This document shows positions 55,203 to 63,398 of a DNA stretch of 64,000 nt, piece after piece. The notes under the pieces are model-generated. The model was not told the origin of the DNA and made no database searches. It worked only from the letters and a program-made list of their open reading frames with translations. The stretch is from Listeria monocytogenes ATCC 19117 (lineage in GTDB: Bacteria > Bacillota > Bacilli > Lactobacillales > Listeriaceae). Numbering within the stretch: the first letter of the stretch is position 1; every line of letters begins with the position of its first letter. The stretch covers positions 2,294,001 through 2,358,000 of the forward strand of contig NC_018584.1 of the NCBI RefSeq assembly GCF_000307025.1, given 5' to 3'. The position numbers were made by a program, and so were the translations under genes.

Positions 55203-56639
55203 TCACCCTAATTTTTTCTGTGAAAGTCCAAAAGCTGAATGTGCTTCATTAATTTCCTCAGTAGTCATTTCTTGTAAAAGCTCTTTTATATTTAATGTTT
55301 GCATAGTACCTATTTGTCTAAGTTCTGCTAGGAAATCATATTTTTTCGGAACAAGAGGGGCATAGAATTCACGAGGAACTCCTGAGCCACTATCGCAGTA
55401 GCCTCTGCCTTTCATTCGTTTATTGATGAACGCTTTTCCTTTTTGATCCGATCCAAAAGTCATGTAATAGCCCTGTTCTGATAGCTTTCCCAAGCTAACT
55501 CGAAATAGAAGATTATCACGTACACCGCCACCAAAGTTATCTGCATCAGGACGTTGGGTTGCTAAAATGAGAAAAACACCTGCTTGTCGTGCTTTTAGAA
55601 CAAGTTCCTTTACATATCGCAGAATTTCGTCCTGTTCTTTATAGGTTAAGGTGCCAAAAAAGGCTGCCCACTCATCAACAATAATAAAGTAGGGAGGAAT
55701 ACCATAGTATGCAAAGTTTTTCCCTGTTGTATAGTTAGGAAGAGCCTTCATATAAACATAACGTCGATTCATTTCTTCTACAGCATTCTTTAAACATTTC
55801 GTAATCCATTTTGTCCCGTAAAATACGTGATTTTTGAATAAATGTAGACTTTCTAAATCTTTTAAATCTGCTTCTTTTGGATCACATACATCAACCGTTC
55901 CAATCTGAATGAGCGCATGAATTAAGGTGAGCAGAAAGTAGGACTTGCCACCCCCTGTGCCTCCAGTTACTAACATGTGAGGCACTTCGGCATAGTCCCA
56001 TACAACGCCATCCATGAGTTTGACTTGTCCATTTGTTACGATACAATCTTCAATTCCAATCCGCTTACTGATCACATCAATCATTAATAAATAGGTGGTG
56101 AAGCCCATCTCCTTTTGTTCCTCAATGAAGTCAGCAATGTACATTTCTTCAAAAGTCTTTGCAATTTTTTGAAAGCGATCATGCCATTTCATGCCATCTG
56201 TGGGAACCGTTAAATAAAGAATTTCCTTGGTATTACGGTAATAAACTTTTGGAAAAACCATTTTTTCAGTAGCCTGTTCTTTTGATTTCCGTTCCTTCTT
56301 CTCATACAATCCATTGCTTTTCAAGAGACGAGCTAACATTTGTCGTTGGTAGACTCGATAGAAGAAACCACCCTTTAAAAAAGAAACTCTGCGAATCATG
56401 ACCAAAACTAACAACGGCAAGAAGAGTATTAAAAAAAGCCCTCCAATGGGAACTAAGAGGGCAATCCAATCAATTATTTGTCTTTGTTGCATCATCTGTA
56501 TTAGCGGATAGATAAAAAGGTAGCTATAGTAACCAGCAAATAATAGAAAAGGAAACCAAGCTAGTAGAAGGTAGGTACGGTAAACAGATAGATGTAGAGG
56601 ACGAATTCTACGTCCACGATAATGAAAGAATGTGTTCAT
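55203..56639 (-). CDS. FtsK/SpoIIIE-type coupling protein TcpA (Tn916 ORF21-like)
   Basis: 478 residues from MNTFFHYRGRRIR; its ATG has GGAGG five bases upstream, while the ATG four codons earlier overlaps that site. Two membrane spans (about 22-45 and 55-80) anchor a DNA-pumping ATPase with Walker A LVTGGTGGGKSYFLLT near residue 230 and Walker B YFIIVDEWAAFFG. It delivers the nicked element, bound by the relaxase, to the channel. It lies across oriT from the relaxase. Confidence 0.93.
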   Translation of the reverse strand: MNTFFHYRGRRIRPLHLSVYRTYLLLAWFPFLLFAGYYSYLFIYPLIQMMQQRQIIDWIALLVPIGGLFLILFLPLLVLVMIRRVSFLKGGFFYRVYQRQMLARLLKSNGLYEKKERKSKEQATEKMVFPKVYYRNTKEILYLTVPTDGMKWHDRFQKIAKTFEEMYIADFIEEQKEMGFTTYLLMIDVISKRIGIEDCIVTNGQVKLMDGVVWDYAEVPHMLVTGGTGGGKSYFLLTLIHALIQIGTVDVCDPKEADLKDLESLHLFKNHVFYGTKWITKCLKNAVEEMNRRYVYMKALPNYTTGKNFAYYGIPPYFIIVDEWAAFFGTLTYKEQDEILRYVKELVLKARQAGVFLILATQRPDADNFGGGVRDNLLFRVSLGKLSEQGYYMTFGSDQKGKAFINKRMKGRGYCDSGSGVPREFYAPLVPKKYDFLAELRQIGTMQTLNIKELLQEMTTEEINEAHSAFGLSQKKLG

Positions 56640-56655
56640 AGTTGCCTCCATTCAA

Positions 56656-57057
56656 TTAGTTTTTCAGATTTTGCTCCCCTTTGGCTTGCTTTACATTAAC
56701 TGATTCTACTTTTTTTAGGGATTCTGCTCGGATTTTGAAGGCTTGCTCTGACTGAATCGAATCGTTATAACCAGTATAAGAAGAAAGCCAAGCAAGTGCA
56801 GTGACTTCTCCTGTAAGCTCTACTTCATCATCATAAGAGAACGCTGTAGTATCAACAGTTTCTGGAACAGTAATATCAATTTGGTCATTTTTAGCTTCGG
56901 AATAGACAGTAATGCGTTGTTCACGAACAAAATCTGTTCGGTTACCTTCTGTATCTGTTTCATAAATTTTTTGGCTATTCAAATAGAATAATTTTCCAAA
57001 TGTTCTACGTGTATCAAAATCTTTCACAATGTTATCTTCAAATTTTAAACTCATCAT
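56656..57057 (-). CDS. DUF961-family protein, first (Tn916 ORF22/23-like)
   Basis: 133 residues. Beta-rich protein with no membrane segment; the pattern LKFEDNIVKDFDTRRTFGKLFYL fits the DUF961 family found in pairs at the start of the Tn916 transfer operon. Some members act as single-strand-DNA or initiation accessory proteins; no function is shown for this one. AGGAG precedes two adjacent ATGs. It overlaps nothing and lies 12 bases from its paralogue. Confidence 0.78.
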   Translation of the reverse strand: MMSLKFEDNIVKDFDTRRTFGKLFYLNSQKIYETDTEGNRTDFVREQRITVYSEAKNDQIDITVPETVDTTAFSYDDEVELTGEVTALAWLSSYTGYNDSIQSEQAFKIRAESLKKVESVNVKQAKGEQNLKN

Positions 57058-57069
57058 TTTTCTCCTTTT

Positions 57070-57390
57070 CTAGTTCAGTGTCAGCAGTTGTTTAGCGAAA
57101 ATTTGTAATTCAAGTGATCGACTAACTGTTCCAATATTATTTCGTTTGGCACTAGGAACAAGTGTAACTTCATGCAGCTCGACTTCTTTACGACCTTCAA
57201 AACGTAGGGAGTTTCGTAAATTTGGAACGATGATTTCAAAGTCAGGATGAAGAGCAGAGGAGGCTGTAAAAATGCGACAAGGGATTCTTTTTCCCTCTAC
57301 ATAAATTTCTCGTTCTTCTTTAACGGTTGCTTTGATTTTATTTCCTAATTGATTGTCCTTTAAGACAATGCTTGTGACACGATTGGACAT
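57070..57390 (-). CDS. DUF961-family protein, second (Tn916 ORF23/24-like)
   Basis: 106 residues, also beta-rich, with the DUF961-like ending VSRSLELQIFAKQLLTLN. It is the first small gene of the transfer operon after the surface protein. GAAGGAAAAAAG precedes the ATG. In Tn916 the corresponding gene follows the circle junction directly; here the surface-protein gene and the nuclease-ATPase cargo lie between. Confidence 0.75.
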   Translation of the reverse strand: MSNRVTSIVLKDNQLGNKIKATVKEEREIYVEGKRIPCRIFTASSALHPDFEIIVPNLRNSLRFEGRKEVELHEVTLVPSAKRNNIGTVSRSLELQIFAKQLLTLN

Positions 57391-57449
57391 CTTTTTTCCT
57401 TCTTTCTTTTTTATAATAAATAAGAGACATTGAACTGCCTCCGTTTTTT

Positions 57450-60143
57450 CTAATTATCGTTGTGATGCTTTTTCTTTTTGTTGTAAAGGTAATAGCCAGC
57501 AACTCCAGCTAACAATAAGCTCCCTAAAATAATTCCTGCAAAAGAAACAACTTCACCAGTTTGTGGTAAGCTTCCTGTTACAGAAGTTTCTTTTTTACTT
57601 GGAATCATTTCATTTGTCATGTTACATTTGACAACCTCACCATCTTCTTGAATTTCAAACTTAATCGGCGTTTCGTCTATTTGATAGCCAGTAGGGGCTT
57701 TATATTCTTGGAAATAGTAAATTCCTCGTGGTAAGTTTTCAAAACTAAAACGACCTTGATGATCCGTCTTTCCTTCAATGATGATTTTTTTATCTTTATC
57801 AAGAATACGAACGCCTGTATCTGGTAGCTCTTTTCCATTGGAAACATCCGTTTTGGTTAGTTCAGCAATCCCTTTGACTAAATGATTTTTAATCCCCAGC
57901 AGTAGAAGTGGCTCTTGATCGGTTTGTGGTTCCTCAACTGGGGTAGTTTCATTCGTTAATGGCTTGTTTGGATTTTCTTCTTTCTTCTCTTCATTAAGGA
58001 TTTCACTAAGTAAAGTTCCTTTACTGTCATAGGCTTGAATTCCTTTTAGAGTAGAGACGATTTGATAGGTCTCAGGAGATAGAACATACTGTTCAGAAGC
58101 TGATTGTTTTTCTTTCAAATAGAATGTTCCCACAGGGATATTGGTAAAGGTAGCAAGAGATTGTTCATCTACAGTGACTGTTTGAATCACTTCTTTTTCC
58201 TCATTTTCTAAAGTGAAAATAGTGCCTTTTCCATTACCTGTGAAAGCAAAATCATAGCCACTTCTTTCTTTTAAAGTGGCTTCTTCATTCACTTTTTTTA
58301 GTGAGAATTGGTTGAAGTGAAGCTTATTTAGAAGTGGTACAGATTTATCCTCCGAGCTTTCTTTCGCAGCATAAATGTCGATTACTTTTTCGGATTCGTG
58401 GTCAGCAGCTGTAAACTCAAATTCATGATGGCTAGTGTCAATATCATGATTTTCACCAGCATCTAATTCTTTAACATAATAGTTTCCTTCCATTAATTGT
58501 TGCGTAGGGAACGTAAGCTCACCATCTTTTACTGTGCCAAATCCTAGTAGAGAATCAGCAGGCAGCACTGTTTTATCTGTCATTGTAAATTCTTGATTAG
58601 TGAACAGACCGAATATTTTGTCGTTGGCTTTGATTTCTTCTACAATTGGTTTATTTTCTTTCCATTCCTGAATTTGCTCTTCATTTTTATGGAGAGTGAT
58701 CTTTAGTTGTTGAAAATCGTTTTTTGCTTCAATAGATTGAGATACAAGTTCAACGTTTTGTCCTTCATAGGTGAATTCAAAAGGAAGCGGGGTGGTATTC
58801 ATCAAATAGCCAGCAGGTGCAGCTGTTTCAATGGCTTCATATTTTCCGAGATAAAGTTTTGGCATATTCGTTAGTTCACCATTGTTATCTGTTTGAACAG
58901 TGGCAACTACACCTCCTTTTTTTGCATGAACATAGTTGCCTACTTTAATATCTTCACGAGCTTTGATGGTGAAAGTTACATCCGCCAGAGGAACATAATC
59001 AAAAGTGATTTCATGGAGCTTTCCGTAGTCTGAATCTTTTGCTGTAACACTAGAAGCTTTTTGCCCTGTTTTCCTTAGGTGAAGCAATCCTTGTTGGGCT
59101 TTATTTCCAAACACTACTTCAATTGTTTTATTGGGTTCAATCGTAATTTCTTTAGATTCGCCTTTATTTACAAAGCCATTGCTGGCAGTTACTTCGGTGA
59201 TTTTTATTTTGGTACCAGCTTTTAAGTCATTTATTTGAGCTAAACCATTCGTATCAGTGACAATTTCTTTGGATTGTTCGTTAAACTCAAATTTCATTTT
59301 TGTATTGGGGACAGGCTGTCCGGTATCCTCATCTACTTTTTTCAATTTGACATTACCGTTTAAATTGACTTTGATATTTAGCTGAAAGGAGCCGGCATTA
59401 GATAATTTGAAAGTAGCTACTTTTTGTTCATTGGGTTTGTTGAAAACAAAACTTGTACCAACATCATTCGCATTTGCGATATTGTACTGTAATTTTCCTG
59501 TTTCTTTTGATGAACTGGTTGCGGTTAACTTCAATTGGTTTCCGGATTTATTTAGTTGTAGATTAGCAGAATTACTAGCTAGATTGCCATACTTACTTAA
59601 AACACCGTTTGTATCATTAAGTGTGATTGTATCGCCAACATTTAACGTGATAGTCTGATTATTGAATGAAGGTTTTGTATTGTGAGCATTCACTTTTGCT
59701 AGAATTTCATTTTTCCGATTTTGATAGTTGGGAAGGGTGGTAGACAGTAGCTGATCGCCAAACGACTCCCAAATCATATTTTGAGTGATTCCATAGTTTT
59801 CACTTGTAGGATTCGTTTTATAGCCATAATAGGCAATCAGAGACAAGCGGTCTTTTTCAGCAATTGTAAGTTCTGATGGATCAAAACCAGAACCACCGTT
59901 TAAAATGGTACCATGTTCAATACAGAAGGCAGGCTCGCCCTCTGCTTTAATCATGTGAACACCGTCGTCTGTCCAGTGAAGACCAGCAGGATTCGCTAAA
60001 TACCAAGTAGAAACGTAATCAGCAATTCTTGTGTAGTTGACGGTAGCAGCAAGAGCAGTGATAGGAGTAACAAAAAAACTAGCCATCATTACTATCAATG
60101 CAAGATAGCTGGCTAGTTTGTGTTTTTTATATTTAGTTGTCAT
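57450..60143 (-). CDS. LPXTG surface protein with thioester and Cna-B-type domains
   Basis: 897 residues from MTTKYKKHKLASYL, whose ATG has AGGAGG upstream; 28 extra upstream codons are not supported. A signal peptide ends TALAA. A thioester-type adhesion domain follows, with Cys74 in EPAFCIEHG and Gln121 in GITQNMIWE, which may form a Cys-Gln thioester able to bind host or cell surfaces covalently. Then come several Cna-B/SpaA-type repeats (for example VKLKKVDEDTGQPVPNTK) with candidate isopeptide Lys/Asn/Glu, and LPQTG near 859 with a membrane tail for sortase. Similar to lmo1115 of ICELm1 as I recall. It may bind mating partners or host tissue. Confidence 0.88.
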   Translation of the reverse strand: MTTKYKKHKLASYLALIVMMASFFVTPITALAATVNYTRIADYVSTWYLANPAGLHWTDDGVHMIKAEGEPAFCIEHGTILNGGSGFDPSELTIAEKDRLSLIAYYGYKTNPTSENYGITQNMIWESFGDQLLSTTLPNYQNRKNEILAKVNAHNTKPSFNNQTITLNVGDTITLNDTNGVLSKYGNLASNSANLQLNKSGNQLKLTATSSSKETGKLQYNIANANDVGTSFVFNKPNEQKVATFKLSNAGSFQLNIKVNLNGNVKLKKVDEDTGQPVPNTKMKFEFNEQSKEIVTDTNGLAQINDLKAGTKIKITEVTASNGFVNKGESKEITIEPNKTIEVVFGNKAQQGLLHLRKTGQKASSVTAKDSDYGKLHEITFDYVPLADVTFTIKAREDIKVGNYVHAKKGGVVATVQTDNNGELTNMPKLYLGKYEAIETAAPAGYLMNTTPLPFEFTYEGQNVELVSQSIEAKNDFQQLKITLHKNEEQIQEWKENKPIVEEIKANDKIFGLFTNQEFTMTDKTVLPADSLLGFGTVKDGELTFPTQQLMEGNYYVKELDAGENHDIDTSHHEFEFTAADHESEKVIDIYAAKESSEDKSVPLLNKLHFNQFSLKKVNEEATLKERSGYDFAFTGNGKGTIFTLENEEKEVIQTVTVDEQSLATFTNIPVGTFYLKEKQSASEQYVLSPETYQIVSTLKGIQAYDSKGTLLSEILNEEKKEENPNKPLTNETTPVEEPQTDQEPLLLLGIKNHLVKGIAELTKTDVSNGKELPDTGVRILDKDKKIIIEGKTDHQGRFSFENLPRGIYYFQEYKAPTGYQIDETPIKFEIQEDGEVVKCNMTNEMIPSKKETSVTGSLPQTGEVVSFAGIILGSLLLAGVAGYYLYNKKKKHHNDN

Positions 60144-60241
60144 TGTTTCTTTTCCTCCTTGAATTATTTTTGTTTTTAGAGTTATGAGAGGGACTTCTGA
60201 TTGGTGGGGACAAGGGTTTTGGTTCAACTCCTTTTTTATTG

Positions 60242-60284
60242 TTTATATATTTACGTTTACATTTGCACAATAAGTCTATATTAT
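60242..60284. promoter_or_regulatory. Overlapping divergent promoters
   Basis: Rightward: TTTACA (60256-60261), 17 bases, TATTAT (60279-60284), driving the nuclease gene. Leftward: TTGTGC (plus-strand 60265-60270), 17 bases, TATAAA (60242-60247), driving the surface protein. The two -35 regions overlap face to face, so polymerase at one should exclude the other. Confidence 0.6.
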
Positions 60285-60322
60285 TAATAATATGATGATT
60301 TATTACTTGAGGAGGTATAACT

Positions 60323-61405
60323 TTGTCAAATGAAGCTATATATATGAAATTGCCCTTTGATTTGTCAGGCTCTCGAAGTAAAAATAGATTTAGATACGAG
60401 ATACTATGGGGTCTCAGTAAATTATTTGATATATATAATGAAAATGAGTCATTTGTTATGGTATTTGACTATGCATGTGATATCGAAGTACACAAAGATA
60501 CTGGCTTTGATTTTTATCAAGTTAAATCTAAAAAAGACGGAGCAGTTTATACTCAAGGAGCATTACTAAAAAAGAAAAAACTTGAAGAAGAAGAAAAGAG
60601 TTTTTCTATTCTAGGTAGGCTTTATGCCCTTGCAAATAATCAAAATAAGAATATTCATGTAAATTTAGTTTCTAATAAACCATTTCAAGACTCTAGTAAA
60701 AAAAATCATACAACAATTGAAAACTTGGATTTCAATAATCTAGATGAGGAAGTGCAAAAAACGATAGAATCTAAACTTCAAGAGGAGCTAGGTTCGGACG
60801 TTACACCTGATATGTCAAAAATTAGTTTCATTTATACTTCGATTGACCTTTTCAGTCCTGATGATACATTGAGAGGAAAGACTAGCAAATTTTTCTTTGA
60901 ATTAACAGGAAGTGAGCCAAACAAACCGAATGCTCTCTATAATTTACTTGTTGAAACGATTTCTGAAAAAGCTTGTTATGAATTGCAATTAAATTGCTAT
61001 TCAGACATATTAAATAGAAAAGGTGTTTCAAAAGATGATATTGAAAAAATAATTTCACTTTATTCTGAAAAAACTGATAGAGCAGTAGAAAAGGCTTCAA
61101 TATTTATAGACACCAACATAAACAAACCAATAAAAAGATTGAAAATGAAAACGATGCTTGGTAAAGTGGTTTCCGATATTGAGAGTGGCAATAGATTAGT
61201 TTTACAGAATGAAGAGCTTATTGTTCAATCTATCTTTTCAAACTTGGAGAAATATGATGTTGAAGAGACTGTTTTCATTGATTTGTTAGTTTCTGAGTAT
61301 TCAAAACTTTTCACTATTGAGTATTCAGAAGACTACAGATATGCCTTTTTTTTACTAATCTTAATGAAAGTCGAGGAAAATATTTATGAATACTCTGACA
61401 TTTAA
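60323..61405 (+). CDS. Cap4/DUF4297-like nuclease of a two-gene defence-like system
   Basis: 360 residues. A TTG start is chosen because AGGAGG lies seven bases upstream. The N-terminal about 130 residues look like a Cap4-type dsDNA endonuclease (PD-(D/E)xK fold): NRFRYEILWG with Glu26, then HKDTGFDFYQVKSKK with Asp63, Gln66 and Lys68. A strand segment NIHVNLVSNKPF follows. The C-terminal 220 residues are helical and charged, with no recognised domain, and may bind the ATPase partner. The frame overlaps the ATPase gene by 20 bases. The base composition is visibly A+T-richer than the transfer genes. A defence effector is the likely role; target and trigger unknown. Confidence 0.72.
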   Translation: MSNEAIYMKLPFDLSGSRSKNRFRYEILWGLSKLFDIYNENESFVMVFDYACDIEVHKDTGFDFYQVKSKKDGAVYTQGALLKKKKLEEEEKSFSILGRLYALANNQNKNIHVNLVSNKPFQDSSKKNHTTIENLDFNNLDEEVQKTIESKLQEELGSDVTPDMSKISFIYTSIDLFSPDDTLRGKTSKFFFELTGSEPNKPNALYNLLVETISEKACYELQLNCYSDILNRKGVSKDDIEKIISLYSEKTDRAVEKASIFIDTNINKPIKRLKMKTMLGKVVSDIESGNRLVLQNEELIVQSIFSNLEKYDVEETVFIDLLVSEYSKLFTIEYSEDYRYAFFLLILMKVEENIYEYSDI

Positions 61406-63080
61406 TAAATTATATATTTTTTCAACATTTGAAAATAAAGCGAAGTATATTGAATTTTCTAATGGAAAAAACATCATTACTACAGAAGATGATGTTATTG
61501 GAAATAAGAAAGGTAAGTCTACAATTCTTAAAAATTTATATTATACTATGGGAGCAGACTGCTATTTTGAAGATAAGTGGGATGTCCAAAAAAAGATATC
61601 CGTTTTAGAATTTTCAGTTAACAAGACATCATATATTATCTTTAGGCAGGATAAGCTGTTTAAAATTTTTGATTTAAAGAAAAATCTATTATTTAAGACT
61701 CTCAAGAGAAAAGAATTATCAACTTTCTTAGAAAAAATATTTAAGTTTACTGTAAAATTACCTAATCGTCACACAGACAAATTAGAGATTGCACCGCCAG
61801 CTTATTTTTATCTCTTAAATTATACAGATCAGGATAAAATGAATGGAAGTTCATTTGATTCATTCAGAAATCTTGGTGAATATTCTAATTTCAAATTAAA
61901 TACACTTTACTCCCATTTTGGTATTTTAGATGATAGATACTATGAAGTTATGAAGCTAGTTGAACAGTTAAGTGAGCAAATTAAAGCTCTTGATGATGAA
62001 TGCCAGCTATTTTATAAGATGCTTGAAAAAATTGAAAACGAACTTGTTGATAAAGTTAGCTTTCCTACCAATTTTGATGTTTTACAACAAGAAGTTGATA
62101 GCACGAAAAACCAATATGAAAAAATTGTTCATTCATTGCAGCTTACTAAAAATAGATTAATTAATCAACGAAATGATAATTATGAGGTTAAGCAAGAACT
62201 AGCCAATTTAAGGAAGATAATTAGAAAAAATGATAAAGACAAAAAGACGATAAACAGTCATACTTGTCCCAAGTGTCACTCCATTATTACTGATAATCTT
62301 GAATTGAAAATCAATACTTTAAACAATGAAGAGGACTTTTTGTTCTTAGCTAACGAACTTGAAAAAGAATCTTTGAAAGTAGAGGCTAATATCTATAAAG
62401 AAGAAAAAAAATATCAGCAATTATTAGATACTCTAAAAAGATATGAAGATAAATTAGCATTAAGTTCAAAAGAAATTAGTAATGTTTTGAAGCATAAAGG
62501 ATTAATGGAAGTCAGAGATAAGCTGATTATGGATATTGGGAACAGTCAGGTCAATTTGAAACAGGCTCAGGAATCGTTAAAAGAACAGAGAAAAATTTTG
62601 AAAGAATATTTAGAATTGAAAAAGCAAATAAATGAAACTTATTATGAATTAATGTTGAATGATAAAATTCATTTTAACTTAGAAGAACTGGACTCTGATA
62701 AATTTAAAAAAATTGATTCTAATATAAGCGCAGGCGGAAGTAATAAACCAATAAATACTATTGTCTGGTATTTTAATCTTTTGAAAGTGAAAAATAAATT
62801 TAATCCGGATGCTATACGTTTACCAATTGTTTTAGATAGCCCTGCAAATGCAGAACTTGATAGAGATAGTAAACATACCTTGTTAAAGTATATATTTGAA
62901 GAATCAGATAAAGATAGTCAATTAATAGTTTCTACTATAGGATTTTCAACTTCTGACTTTAAAGAAGAACATTTTGATAATGTTATCGAACTTTCAAATT
63001 CTAAATATGAGTTATTGAATACAGAAGATTATGAGCTTTATAAAGAACTGTGTAAGGATTTAGTTTTAATAAACGAATAG
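61386..63080 (+). CDS. SMC/Rad50-like ATPase with zinc-hook motif and DUF2326-like head
   Basis: 564 residues. The P-loop is GNKKGKST (Gly39-Thr46), a non-canonical form typical of short SMC-like defence ATPases. Coiled coils run about 185-300 and 325-435, joined by a hook SHTCPKCHS with Cys294 and Cys297, as in Rad50. The C-terminal head has a signature-like NISAGGSNKPINT and Walker B RLPIVLDSP (Asp484). This resembles DUF2326 proteins of ABC-three-component systems and a short LmuB of Lamassu. GAGG lies nine bases before the ATG, inside the nuclease gene, so both are co-translated. It probably senses DNA structure and controls the nuclease. Confidence 0.78.
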   Translation: MNTLTFNKLYIFSTFENKAKYIEFSNGKNIITTEDDVIGNKKGKSTILKNLYYTMGADCYFEDKWDVQKKISVLEFSVNKTSYIIFRQDKLFKIFDLKKNLLFKTLKRKELSTFLEKIFKFTVKLPNRHTDKLEIAPPAYFYLLNYTDQDKMNGSSFDSFRNLGEYSNFKLNTLYSHFGILDDRYYEVMKLVEQLSEQIKALDDECQLFYKMLEKIENELVDKVSFPTNFDVLQQEVDSTKNQYEKIVHSLQLTKNRLINQRNDNYEVKQELANLRKIIRKNDKDKKTINSHTCPKCHSIITDNLELKINTLNNEEDFLFLANELEKESLKVEANIYKEEKKYQQLLDTLKRYEDKLALSSKEISNVLKHKGLMEVRDKLIMDIGNSQVNLKQAQESLKEQRKILKEYLELKKQINETYYELMLNDKIHFNLEELDSDKFKKIDSNISAGGSNKPINTIVWYFNLLKVKNKFNPDAIRLPIVLDSPANAELDRDSKHTLLKYIFEESDKDSQLIVSTIGFSTSDFKEEHFDNVIELSNSKYELLNTEDYELYKELCKDLVLINE

Positions 63081-63115
63081 TGATTAATTAGTCTTGCTGA
63101 ATGATCAGAAACAAG

Positions 63116-63154
63116 GAAGCCAATATGCTATTTTGAAAATAGAGTATTGGCTTC
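63116..63154. terminator. Hairpin after the nuclease-ATPase genes
   Basis: GAAGCCAATA and TATTGGCTTC are inverted repeats and the stem continues with CTATTTT/GAAAATAG. No long T run follows, so termination may be partial. It lies 36 bases after the stop codon. Confidence 0.55.
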
Positions 63155-63392
63155 TAGGATTGTCTGTCGATATTAAAATCAGGTTGATTGTTTTAGCATT
63201 TATTCTAGCTCGCAATTTTCTTACTAAAAATTATCCAAAATATCCATATGTTTTCTAGTTAAAACAGTTTGAAACTAAATCAAAACTAACTACAATTGAC
63301 AAAAATTACTGGAATTACGCAGCATCTACTAAAAAAATAGAATACTGTTATACCAACGATTAGAGCTTGTCAGAAGCTCTGAGAAAAGCTAA
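63155..63392. other. Right end of the ICE
   Basis: Non-coding. It holds an integrase arm-type repeat AAACTAACTACAA (63283-63295), a partial copy (AAACTAAAT, 63272) and a perfect stem AGAGCTT-GTCAG-AAGCTCT (63362-63380) just inside the border. The terminal bases are GCTAA, matching TTAGC at the left end in inverse orientation. Confidence 0.65.
63283..63295. repeat. Integrase arm-type repeat at the right end
   Basis: AAACTAACTACAA, identical to the two copies at the left end (27724 and 27736). One copy here against two at the left is a common asymmetry in Tn916-type att arms. Confidence 0.65.
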
Positions 63393-63398
63393 CCTTTT
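63393..63398. repeat. Right direct repeat of the ICE (att core)
   Basis: CCTTTT, matching 27660-27665. To its right the yheB codons continue (GCTGGAGG on the plus strand). Confidence 0.85.

Larger units (their letters stand above)
27666..63392. mobile_element. Tn916/ICELm1-type ICE with arsenic, cadmium and nuclease-ATPase cargo (LGI2-like)
   Basis: 35,727 bases between the two CCTTTT repeats. The left end has a tyrosine integrase and probable excisionase, then Tn916-like regulators; the right two-fifths carry a complete conjugation set with oriT, in Tn916 gene order. Cargo is an arsenic cassette, an ABC exporter, cadC-cadA and a two-gene defence-like module. Terminal bases form a short inverted repeat, TTAGC and GCTAA. 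From memory, LGI2 of L. monocytogenes serotype 4b is about 35 kb with arsD1A1R1D2R2A2B1B2 and cadA4, so this is probably LGI2 or a close relative. All transfer genes look intact, so mobility is possible. Confidence 0.93.

Noticed and set aside
60144-60227. 28-residue extension of the LPXTG protein
   Set aside because: It has no signal-peptide character and the ATG at 60141-60143 has an AGGAGG site and starts the signal peptide.
60323-63080. CBASS system
   Set aside because: Cap4-like nucleases occur in CBASS, but no cyclic-nucleotide synthase (CD-NTase) gene lies next to it, and an SMC-like ATPase is not a CBASS core part.
60323-63080. Classic SbcCD/Mre11-Rad50 pair
   Set aside because: The nuclease lacks the GDxxD/GNHD phosphoesterase motifs seen in YhaO, and the ATPase is much shorter than SbcC.
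63362-63380. Terminator at the right border
   Set aside because: A seven-pair stem without a T run on either strand; it may be part of the att structure.
27666-63392. True Tn916 with tetM
   Set aside because: The transfer module has the Tn916 order, but no tetM or other ribosome-protection gene is present, and the integrase is a different length; arsenic and cadmium cargo fits an ICELm1/LGI2 type better.
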